DNA of 64,000 nt. Source: an uncultured Anderseniella sp. Lineage in GTDB: Bacteria; Pseudomonadota; Alphaproteobacteria; Rhizobiales; Aestuariivirgaceae. Position numbers and translations under genes: made by a program. This document shows positions 36,798-43,902 of the stretch, in pieces. The notes beneath the pieces are model-generated. The model saw only the letters and a list, made by a program, of their open reading frames with translations. It had not been told where the DNA came from and did no database searches. Position 1 is the stretch's first letter. Each line of letters opens with the position of its first letter. The stretch covers positions 1-64,000 of the forward strand of contig CANKYU010000005.1 in NCBI GenBank assembly GCA_947488295.1, written 5' to 3'.

Positions 36798-36859
36798 CGG
36801 GTTGTCGACAACCCGGTAACATGATCCGGGGCAGGATGTGGGTTTCCCCATCCTGCTCC
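36798..36859. repeat. Two further palindromes before lipA
   Basis: A perfect 18-base palindrome CGGGTTGTCGACAACCCG lies at 36798-36815. A hairpin follows with arms GGGGCAGGATG (36828-36838) and CATCCTGCTCC (36849-36859), extended by GGG/CCC around a short loop. The GGAGCA/TGCTCC ends resemble P1. They occupy the lipA leader, which begins its gene at 36882. Confidence 0.7.
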
Positions 36860-36881
36860 AATACCAGAAAGCGAACAGACT

Positions 36882-37850
36882 GTGGCTACAGTTCTCGACA
36901 CAACCCAGACGCCGCGCGCGCGGCATCCTGAAAAGGCGCACAAGCCTGACAACCCGGTACAACGGCGCAAACCCGACTGGTTGCGGGTGAAGGCGCCGGT
37001 GTCGGCAAAATATCACGAAACCCGCCAATTGGTGCGCGACCACAACCTTGTCACCGTATGTGAAGAGGCCGGTTGTCCCAATATCGGCGAATGCTGGGAA
37101 AAAAAGCACGCCACCTTCATGATCATGGGTGAAATCTGCACCCGGGCATGCGCGTTCTGCAATGTGACGACAGGCATGCCGGATGCACTGGATCAGGGAG
37201 AACCGGAACGGGTTGCCGATGCGGTCGCCAAGATGGGCCTGACCCATTCCGTAATCACATCGGTTGACCGTGATGATCTGGCCGATGGCGGCGCGGAACA
37301 TTTTGCCCAGGTGATCAGGGCCATTCGCAAGGCGGCGCCGGAGACGACAATTGAAGTCCTGACGCCCGATTTCCTGCGCAAGGACGGCGCGCTGGAAGTT
37401 GTGGTCGAGGCCAGGCCCGATGTGTTCAACCACAATCTTGAAACTGTGCCGCATCTTTATGGCCGCATCCGTCCAGGTGCCCGGTACTTCCACTCGCTGC
37501 GGCTGTTGCAGAAAGTGAAGGAGCTTGATCCCGGCATGTTCACCAAGTCCGGTGTGATGGTGGGCCTTGGCGAGAAACGCGAGGACATTCTGCAGGTGAT
37601 GGATGACATGCGCGCAGCCGACATCGACTTCATGACCATTGGCCAGTACCTGCAACCGACGGCAAAACATGCAGCCATTGACCGGTTCTGGACACCGGAT
37701 GAATTCAAGGCGCTTGAAACGTCGGCCTATGCCAAAGGCTTCCTGATGGTGTCTGCCAGCCCTCTGACCCGCTCATCACATCATGCCGGTGATCACTTTG
37801 CCCGTCTGCGGGCTGCGCGGGAAGCCAAGGTGGCCAGGCGCGCCGTCTGA
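36882..37850 (+). CDS. lipA: Lipoyl synthase
   Basis: LipA inserts two sulfurs into protein-bound octanoyl groups, making the lipoyl cofactor needed by PdhB, PdhC and other complexes. The 322-residue protein has the auxiliary cluster motif CEEAGCPNIGEC, the radical-SAM motif CTRACAFC and the C-terminal SSHHAGDHF serine that ligates the auxiliary cluster. Its position after pdhABC and lpdA fits its role. The start reads GTG-less sequence at 36882 with a weak ribosome site; the long leader is full of palindromes. Confidence 0.96.
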   Translation: MATVLDTTQTPRARHPEKAHKPDNPVQRRKPDWLRVKAPVSAKYHETRQLVRDHNLVTVCEEAGCPNIGECWEKKHATFMIMGEICTRACAFCNVTTGMPDALDQGEPERVADAVAKMGLTHSVITSVDRDDLADGGAEHFAQVIRAIRKAAPETTIEVLTPDFLRKDGALEVVVEARPDVFNHNLETVPHLYGRIRPGARYFHSLRLLQKVKELDPGMFTKSGVMVGLGEKREDILQVMDDMRAADIDFMTIGQYLQPTAKHAAIDRFWTPDEFKALETSAYAKGFLMVSASPLTRSSHHAGDHFARLRAAREAKVARRAV

Positions 37851-37862
37851 CCGTTTGATTTC

Positions 37863-38324
37863 GTGACCGTCTTTCATACAACCCGCAGGATCGCTTTCGC
37901 GCCGGAACACCTGCTTGCGATCGTCGCTGATGTGGCGAGCTATCCGGCGTTTTTGCCATTATGTACCGGGGCAAGGGTCTGGGATGAGAATGACCTCGGC
38001 AATGGCCGGCGATCGTTTCGGGCAAGTCTCGACATCGAGTATCCCAAACTGCGCCTGAAGGAGACCTTTGTGTCTGACGTGGTGGTCGATACAAAGCGGC
38101 TGACCATCCGGGCCACCTCCAATGAAGGCCCGGTCAAGCACATCGACAATCGCTGGCTGTTCACGCAGGCGCGGGGCGGTTGTGACATTGACTTTCACCT
38201 GGACTACCAGATGTCGTCGCGACTGTTGCAGATGGCCATGGGATCTGTATTCGACATTGCGGTGCGCAAGATCATGACGGCGTTTGAGGAACGAGCCCAC
38301 GTGCTTGAGCACAATGAAGCCTGA
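37863..38324 (+). CDS. COQ10/RatA-like START-domain protein (ubiquinone-binding)
   Basis: The 153-residue protein starts at GTG 37863, 12 bases after lipA, the usual arrangement in Alphaproteobacteria. It has the polyketide-cyclase/START fold: HTTRRIAFAPEHLLAIVADV, then YPAFLPLC, and the C-terminal AMGSVFDIAVRKIMTAFEERA helix. Eukaryotic COQ10 binds and delivers ubiquinone; the E. coli relative RatA has been described as a toxin, but the lipA linkage favours the quinone role. Confidence 0.88.
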   Translation: MTVFHTTRRIAFAPEHLLAIVADVASYPAFLPLCTGARVWDENDLGNGRRSFRASLDIEYPKLRLKETFVSDVVVDTKRLTIRATSNEGPVKHIDNRWLFTQARGGCDIDFHLDYQMSSRLLQMAMGSVFDIAVRKIMTAFEERAHVLEHNEA

Positions 38325-38563
38325 GTGAAGACACCCGGGCTTGGGCCACTACAGACCGTGCTCAGGCGTCTTGCATCGGTATTTGTTGCCTTTCGAATAC
38401 GACGCCGACCCGTATCACGCCATCATGGTGCTGCCGCTACGGCAGATAGCTAACTTGCAGATTTTTCGCAGTATTTTCAACTTCCGGCATTGAAACCTGA
38501 TCTCGCTCACCTATCTGTTTATATAGAGAGAGGTAGTTGGCTGCCGTTCGTACGGTGGCAGTA

Positions 38564-38579
38564 GCAAACGGGGGTTTGC
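38564..38579 (+). promoter_or_regulatory. Hairpin presenting the ribosome site of the Arg-rich gene
   Basis: GCAAAC (38564-38569) and GTTTGC (38574-38579) pair around a GGGG loop, ending 3 bases before the ATG at 38583. The only G-rich ribosome-site candidate (GGGGG, 38570-38574) sits in the loop and stem edge. A second imperfect stem (CTGCCGT/ACGGTGGCAG) lies directly upstream. Translation may depend on this fold. Confidence 0.35.
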
Positions 38580-38582
38580 CAT

Positions 38583-39299
38583 ATGAGTAAATTCAAATTC
38601 TTGACCGGAATGGCAGGTGCGTTGGCGCTGTCGGCCGGTGTGTTCAGTGCAATTCCGTCTGCTGATGCAGGGCGGGAATTTAAGAAATCTGTTGTTCAGA
38701 TCGAGGATCGCGGAGCCTCCGCGGAGGAAAAACGCGCCAAACGTGCTCAACGAAGGGCCAATCGGGCCGAAAGGCGTGCAAAACGGTCTGACAGGCGTGC
38801 CGAGAGACGTTCTGAAAGACGTGCCCAGAAGCGTGCCAAACGCGCTGAAAGGCGATCGGAACGGCGCGCTGAACGACGGTCAGGAAAACGTGCGGAAAGA
38901 CGTGCGGAACGCCGTGCCGAAAGGCGCGCAAACCGAGGCGATCGTCGCACCAAGCGCGCCGAGCGTCGGGCAAGGCGAGCTGAACGCCGGGCCAATAGGG
39001 CAGACAGGCGCGCCAAGCGTGCCGACCGCCGGGCGCGGCGCTATGAACGCCGCAGGCACGGCAAGCGCTACAGAAATCGCCGTAACAGTCACAGGCATTA
39101 CTATAACGGCTTCTACTACGCTTCTCCGTGGTGGCTCTATGCCGCGCCGGTCATTGCCTACGGTACGCGGTATGCAGGCTCCAATTACGACCTGCACGTG
39201 GAATGGTGTGAAGACCGTTACCGGTCATACGACGAGCGCCGCGACGCCTATTTCGGCTATGATGGCTACTGGCATACCTGCATCAGCCCCTATAGCTGA
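38583..39299 (+). CDS. Secreted arginine-rich repeat protein with BA14K-like C-terminus
   Basis: The 238-residue product has a signal peptide (FLTGMAGALALSAGVFSAI, cleavage after ADA, about 29). Residues 48-165 are almost only Arg, Ala, Glu, Lys, Asp and Ser in short repeats such as AERRAKRSDRRAERRSERR, giving a very large positive charge and a predicted long helix. The end (about 170-238) is Tyr- and Trp-rich and closes with HVEWCEDRYRSYDERR...CISPYS, matching the BA14K domain of Rhizobiales, known from a lectin-like Brucella antigen. A periplasmic or surface role with anionic partners is likely but unproven. Confidence 0.8.
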   Translation: MSKFKFLTGMAGALALSAGVFSAIPSADAGREFKKSVVQIEDRGASAEEKRAKRAQRRANRAERRAKRSDRRAERRSERRAQKRAKRAERRSERRAERRSGKRAERRAERRAERRANRGDRRTKRAERRARRAERRANRADRRAKRADRRARRYERRRHGKRYRNRRNSHRHYYNGFYYASPWWLYAAPVIAYGTRYAGSNYDLHVEWCEDRYRSYDERRDAYFGYDGYWHTCISPYS

Positions 39300-39318
39300 T
39301 CGGAATTTGCGCTAACTC

Positions 39319-39352
39319 TGTCCCGCAAAACTGAAACCGGTTTTGCGGGACA
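39319..39352. terminator. Bidirectional terminator between convergent genes
   Basis: Perfect 13-base arms TGTCCCGCAAAAC (39319-39331) and GTTTTGCGGGACA (39340-39352) with an 8-base loop; TTTTAC follows on the plus strand. It separates the Arg-rich gene from the convergent ATP-grasp operon. Confidence 0.8.
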
Positions 39353-39354
39353 TT

Positions 39355-40566
39355 TTACATTCGTGTCCTGATGCTCCGGATCCAGCTTGTTGCCTCGGCG
39401 CTGGTTTCCGCAAGTATCCAGCCGTCCAGGCAAGAGCGGGTTGTGGGATCATCCAGGGTGCGGCCATAGGTTTGCGCATCGAACATGCTGCCGGGAATAA
39501 TCCGGCCTGCCGCTGCGTCCTTGTGAACGATCTCCAACATGTCGGCCAGGGGGCCATTGTGCCGGAAATAGAAACTCTGCGCGGTGGCCAGACCTGTTGC
39601 CCGCAGCGCTGCCGGTCCTGCCAGCAGAAGCCCGGTTGAACTGTTTGGCCGGAAATTGAGATCGAACACGATGGGGTTGCCATCTGCCGTTTCGCCAATG
39701 TCAAAGCCTGCGATCCCCCTGTATCCGGACTGGCGGGCCCTTGCTGCGATGTCCAGGGCCAGCTGCCGGAGAATTTCGGGCGGGTTTTCGAGTGATAGCA
39801 GATTGCCTTTCTGGACAGCCGGTTTGCGGAACAACTGGACAGACGCGCCGAGCCAGTTGATCTCGTCGTCGAGGATCGCAACGCCGGCACACCAGCTTCG
39901 CAACGGAGCACAGTCTTTCTCAATGATGATCGTATCGTCAGGCCTCAGCCGCTGCTCGAACTCTGCAATTACGACGTCAAGATCTGCAGGTTCGGCGCAG
40001 AACCTGACCGCTGCTCCGCCGCCATTTGAAACCGCACCGGCAACTTTGAGGAACACCGGCCCTGTCCACGGCTTCGAGCGCAGTTTACCCAGTGCGTGAA
40101 CCGGATGCAGCTCGCGAGGCGGCAGATGCCCGGCATCAACGAGTTCCGGCAAATGGGACTTTGCATTTAACTTCAGGTAGCGATGTAGCGGCGTCACAAG
40201 CCCGTCGGCGGATTCCAGGTCAGGCAACACCCCGAAATTATAAACCATCCTGCCACCCTGAAGCATGAGTTCCGCAGCGTTCGCGGCTGCTTCGTGGACA
40301 GTGCGATAGGAATGAAGTGACTTTGGCCGCGGTAATCCACACAGATCAAGGAAGTCCAGTGCGTCCGGCGTGCAAGCCGCTTCGTGGGCGAAAAACGGCA
40401 TGTCTCCGGCGAACCCCAGAAGCTGGGCCGGGCTTGCGTCAAGCCGGTATTCCGGCAGGGCGTCCACGTCCACGACATTCCAGCGCATCACCTCCCGTGT
40501 GGTCCGCCCGCAGAAGAAGCTGTTGCCGGGGTAAAGCCGGTCCAGGGTTTTCACGGGTAAACTCAA
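39355..40566 (-). CDS. ATP-grasp domain protein 1
   Basis: The 403-residue protein has the ATP-grasp fold: GPVFLKVAGAVSNGGGAAVRF (nucleotide-binding loop, about 168-188), DTIIIEKDC on the strand before the ATP site, and the metal-binding signature GIAGFDIGETADGNPIVFDLN with NFRPNSSTG (about 295-325). The N-terminal 160 residues are not recognised. ATP-grasp enzymes join a carboxylate to an amine or thiol through an acyl-phosphate. It is the downstream gene of a two-gene operon and overlaps the first by 4 bases. No carrier protein or precursor peptide is evident beside it. Confidence 0.8.
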   Translation of the reverse strand: MSLPVKTLDRLYPGNSFFCGRTTREVMRWNVVDVDALPEYRLDASPAQLLGFAGDMPFFAHEAACTPDALDFLDLCGLPRPKSLHSYRTVHEAAANAAELMLQGGRMVYNFGVLPDLESADGLVTPLHRYLKLNAKSHLPELVDAGHLPPRELHPVHALGKLRSKPWTGPVFLKVAGAVSNGGGAAVRFCAEPADLDVVIAEFEQRLRPDDTIIIEKDCAPLRSWCAGVAILDDEINWLGASVQLFRKPAVQKGNLLSLENPPEILRQLALDIAARARQSGYRGIAGFDIGETADGNPIVFDLNFRPNSSTGLLLAGPAALRATGLATAQSFYFRHNGPLADMLEIVHKDAAAGRIIPGSMFDAQTYGRTLDDPTTRSCLDGWILAETSAEATSWIRSIRTRM

Positions 40567-41399
40567 TTGATCAGGTCTTCCAGTCCGTCGGCGAGTTTGC
40601 GTACATAATGACCAGGCTGCCCCTTCTTGTTCAGGAAGACGGTCGGTGTCTTGTTCACATCAAAGACCACCGGCCGGCCATTGTGCATGACATAGTCGAT
40701 TTTCCCGAAATCAAGTCCGAGCTTGCGGCGCAGCGTGCGCACTTCATCCGGCACGTCTTTAACCAGGTCGACCTTCACCAGCCGGCGGCTTTTGACGACC
40801 GGCAAGTCGCTGAGGACCCGCATGCAGTATTCCTGATCGCCAAAGAACATCCATAACCTCAGCACATACAACTCACCGTCGCGCTCGGGAATGAAGCGTT
40901 CCACGATCAGCCGGTCATCCTGCCATACCCAGCCGGGTACCTGGTCAACGTGATCGAGGATCGGATAACGGCGTAACGGCAATTCTCCGATCCATTGCCA
41001 GGGTAGCGCCCTGGCGGCGATGATCTTCAGCAGCCGGGGCACATCAAGCCGGTGGTATGCATATTCCTCGCCAGCGTGTGCATTGGCGTTGGTTTTGACA
41101 ATGACCGGCCCGTCCCAGTCAGTGTCCAGTGATATCAGGGCCTGGCTGACCGCAGTTTTCAGAATGTTGCGTGCGTTTCCGTTGATGACCGGCAGGTTGC
41201 CGTCGACATTGGCGAAAAAGGTATCCGTGATATGTGAGTAATCAGTGTGGGCGATGACAACGTCAGTCCCGGGTGATGGCCTGTCACCGAACGACAGGGT
41301 GTTGCCACCATCCTGCCAGATTGCAGACAGTGCGCTGATCAGATGTATCTTCTGCAGTCTTTCATTTGCCGATGTGAGAATGTGGATGTGCTGGCCCAT
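40563..41399 (-). CDS. ATP-grasp domain protein 2
   Basis: The 278-residue protein has a second, different ATP-grasp-like domain: GPVIVKTNANAHAGEEYAYH (nucleotide loop, about 96-115), DDRLIVERFIPERDGELYVL, and the metal-ligand region LGLDFGKIDYVMHNGRPVVF leading to DVNKTPTV (about 232-260). The N-terminal part (IHILTSANERLQKIHLISAL) suggests a Rossmann-like pre-domain. It is the first gene of the pair and its stop overlaps the start of ATP-grasp protein 1. It is divergent from an M20 hydrolase with about 200 bases between them. The product is unknown. Confidence 0.75.
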   Translation of the reverse strand: MGQHIHILTSANERLQKIHLISALSAIWQDGGNTLSFGDRPSPGTDVVIAHTDYSHITDTFFANVDGNLPVINGNARNILKTAVSQALISLDTDWDGPVIVKTNANAHAGEEYAYHRLDVPRLLKIIAARALPWQWIGELPLRRYPILDHVDQVPGWVWQDDRLIVERFIPERDGELYVLRLWMFFGDQEYCMRVLSDLPVVKSRRLVKVDLVKDVPDEVRTLRRKLGLDFGKIDYVMHNGRPVVFDVNKTPTVFLNKKGQPGHYVRKLADGLEDLIN

Positions 41400-41606
41400 G
41401 CCGGGTTCTCGTACAGTTCGCGATGATCGTTATGCCCTGGCGATACAGCCATAATCAGACTGGACCTCTATCACATCCCGTTATCCCAAGGGCAACAATC
41501 GAAATCGCAGCGAACATGGTATCCGCCGGGGAAAGCCTGTTGTCGGCCAATTGACCGGGCGCGGCAACTTCGTCAGGGTCTGGAATGAACGCAGGCAGGA
41601 ACAGGC

Positions 41607-42896
41607 ATGGCAGTGGACAAACAACTCACGAAGGACATTCTCGCCGCAGTCGATGCGAGCTTTGACGCCCAAACCACATTCATCGAAGACCTTGTCCGGT
41701 TTCCCTCGCTCAGAGGTCAGGAACATACGGCGCAGGACTTTCTGTTCAGTGCGCTGAAACAACGTGGTTATGCCATGGACCGCTGGTCGATTGATGTCAG
41801 CGAGATTGAAAATCACCCGGGCTTCTCGCCGGTGAAGGTTGACTACAGCAATGCCATCAATGTGGTCGGGACGCACCGGCCGCGGGACGAAAACGGTCGG
41901 TCCCTGATCCTGAACGGGCATGTGGATGTGGTGCCGGCAGGGCCACTGGACATGTGGACCAGGCCGCCGTTTGAGCCGTGGCGTGACGGTGACTGGCTGT
42001 ATGGCCGCGGCGGTGCCGACATGAAGGCCGGTATCGCAGCCAACATATATGCACTCGACGCGCTGAAATCGCTGGGCCTGCAGCCTGCAGCGACGGTGCA
42101 TGTCCAGTCGGTTACCGAAGAGGAATGTACAGGAAACGGAGCTCTGGCGGCGCTGGTGCGCGGCTACCGTGCTGATGCGGCCATCATCCCGGAACCCGAG
42201 GATGACAAGCTGGTACGGGCGAATGTCGGTGTCATTTGGTTTCGGGTTCATGTGCGCGGGCTGCCGGTGCATGTACGTGAGGCGAGCGCCGGCGCCAACG
42301 CGATTGAGGCCAGCTTCGAAGTCATGAAAGGCCTGCGCAAGCTGGAAGAAGAATGGAACAGTCGGCAGGGCAAGCACCGGTATTTTGAGGATTACAATCA
42401 CCCGATCAATTTCAATATCGGCAAGATAGAGGGAGGCGACTGGGCGTCTTCGGTGCCGGCCTGGTGTTCTTTCGACTGCCGGATATCGATTTACCCGGGC
42501 GTGGACCCGCGTGATGCCGCCAGGGAGATCGAAGATTGCGTGCGCAATGCAGCGCGCGACAATGCGTTTCTGTCCAACAATCCGCCAGGGGTCGAGTTCA
42601 ACGGTTTCTTCGCTGAAGGCTACGTCCTGGAAGAAGGCTCTGACGCGGAAGCGACGTTGGGCCGTGCGCATGCCGCAGCCTATGGCAAGTCGCTGGAAAC
42701 GATGGTGACACCAGGCTATCTCGACGGGCGGGTATTCGTTCTTTATGGCGACATGCCATGCCTGGTGTATGGGCCTTTGTCGGAAAACATCCACGGATTT
42801 GACGAACGTGTCTCGTTGTCCTCGGTAAAACGGGTGACCGGTTCCATTGCCCTGTTCATTGCCGAGTGGTGCGGGCTGGAGAGTTTGAACGGTTAG
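41607..42896 (+). CDS. M20-family metallohydrolase (ArgE/DapE-like)
   Basis: The 429-residue protein shows the dinuclear-zinc core of M20 enzymes: LILNGHVDVVPAGP (first His and Asp), YGRGGADMKAGIAA (bridging Asp), VTEEECTGNGALAAL (catalytic Glu and ligand Glu), AIIPEPEDDKL, and a C-terminal His region in YGPLSENIHGFDERV. These enzymes hydrolyse N-acyl amino acids or short peptides. It is divergent from two ATP-grasp genes, so formation and removal of the same amide bond may be linked (inference). No signal peptide, so cytoplasmic. Confidence 0.88.
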   Translation: MAVDKQLTKDILAAVDASFDAQTTFIEDLVRFPSLRGQEHTAQDFLFSALKQRGYAMDRWSIDVSEIENHPGFSPVKVDYSNAINVVGTHRPRDENGRSLILNGHVDVVPAGPLDMWTRPPFEPWRDGDWLYGRGGADMKAGIAANIYALDALKSLGLQPAATVHVQSVTEEECTGNGALAALVRGYRADAAIIPEPEDDKLVRANVGVIWFRVHVRGLPVHVREASAGANAIEASFEVMKGLRKLEEEWNSRQGKHRYFEDYNHPINFNIGKIEGGDWASSVPAWCSFDCRISIYPGVDPRDAAREIEDCVRNAARDNAFLSNNPPGVEFNGFFAEGYVLEEGSDAEATLGRAHAAAYGKSLETMVTPGYLDGRVFVLYGDMPCLVYGPLSENIHGFDERVSLSSVKRVTGSIALFIAEWCGLESLNG

Positions 42897-42928
42897 TCAG
42901 AGACTGGAGGCAACGGTGCGGACATCTG

Positions 42929-43702
42929 TCAGGCCCCAGCGGGATTGTAACCGCGCAGGTGAGTGGGCCGCAGGCCGCCTGATTGTGCCGCTGCTGCCAA
43001 TGCCCGCCGGATCGCAAGCCATTTCTCATAGGTTTCGATGTCCGACACTTCGATGATCTTGTCGCGCAGCGGCCCTTCGATCCGGGCCACCTCCTGCGGT
43101 GCCAAGTTGGAATACCAGGTATTGCGGTCCCGGGTTTCGACGCGTTCGAAGCCGGCTTTCCGCATCACGTCGGCGGTCTGTGATGCGGTGGCCATCGTGT
43201 AGTCGAGAGGCACCAGTGACAGATAGTGCTGGAATGCTGCATCATCGTCAGCGTTTTCACCTGACAACCAGTCGCTGGCTGCCAGCGCACCGCCCGGTTT
43301 CAGCACCCGCATGATTTCAGCATACAAGGCCTGCTTGTCGGGTATGTGGATCAGGGCATCCTTGCTGAACACCATATCAAAGCTGTTGTGTTTGAAAGGC
43401 AGCGGGCCGGGGGTCACCTGCCGGAATTCGATCCGGTCGGCGACGCCGGCATCCTGGGCCAGTGTGTCGGCCCGGTCGAGGAGCTGCGGTTCGATATCTA
43501 TGCCGATAACGCGGGCGCCCATATCTCGGGCAAGCGCGATGGACGGACCGCCGGTGCCGCAGCCAATGTCCAGCACCGCTGCATCCTTAAGATCCAGTCC
43601 TCTGGTGACTTCAGCAACTTCTTCCGCCCCGCCGGGGGACAGGAAACCGTCGCCCCATACCAGGTGCAGGCGGTCGATAAACTCATCAGCGTATTGAGCC
43701 AT
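42929..43702 (-). CDS. SAM-dependent methyltransferase, phosphoethanolamine-methyltransferase-like
   Basis: The ATG at 43702 gives 257 residues; a frame to 43864 adds unrelated residues. The Rossmann core has VLDIGCGTGGPSIALARDMG (about 45-64), VIGIDIEPQLLDRA, and VFSKDALIHIPDKQALYAEI followed by MRVLKPGGALAASDW. The SKDALIHI...DK segment resembles phosphoethanolamine N-methyltransferases and related enzymes. A role in choline or betaine-type lipid headgroup synthesis is possible; a sarcosine/dimethylglycine-type enzyme lies 8 kb away. Substrate not proven. Confidence 0.8.
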   Translation of the reverse strand: MAQYADEFIDRLHLVWGDGFLSPGGAEEVAEVTRGLDLKDAAVLDIGCGTGGPSIALARDMGARVIGIDIEPQLLDRADTLAQDAGVADRIEFRQVTPGPLPFKHNSFDMVFSKDALIHIPDKQALYAEIMRVLKPGGALAASDWLSGENADDDAAFQHYLSLVPLDYTMATASQTADVMRKAGFERVETRDRNTWYSNLAPQEVARIEGPLRDKIIEVSDIETYEKWLAIRRALAAAAQSGGLRPTHLRGYNPAGA

Positions 43703-43902
43703 GCGGTCTGGTTCTTTCCGGTAAGCCTGTTTCTGCAAAAGCTTTAAACCGTCAGCACGGGAGCCGCAAAGCCAAAAAGCTCTGGATGCGATAGTGACCT
43801 GATGGATGTTACTTGATCGCAGACAGTCTGGTTGCGACAACCCGTTGTGTCTGGTGCGGTTCATTTTTTCTGAGGATCAAGCACCCACCTCAGGACATCA
43901 GT

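Noticed and set aside
38747..39016. Minus-strand frame of Arg/Leu/Ser repeats opposite the Arg-rich gene
   Set aside because: Low-complexity DNA leaves several frames open; the plus frame has a signal peptide and a recognisable C-terminal domain.
38700..39060. Repetitive DNA that might be read as a CRISPR-like or tandem-repeat array
   Set aside because: The units are short, irregular and coding (Arg-rich repeats); there are no spacers of constant length.
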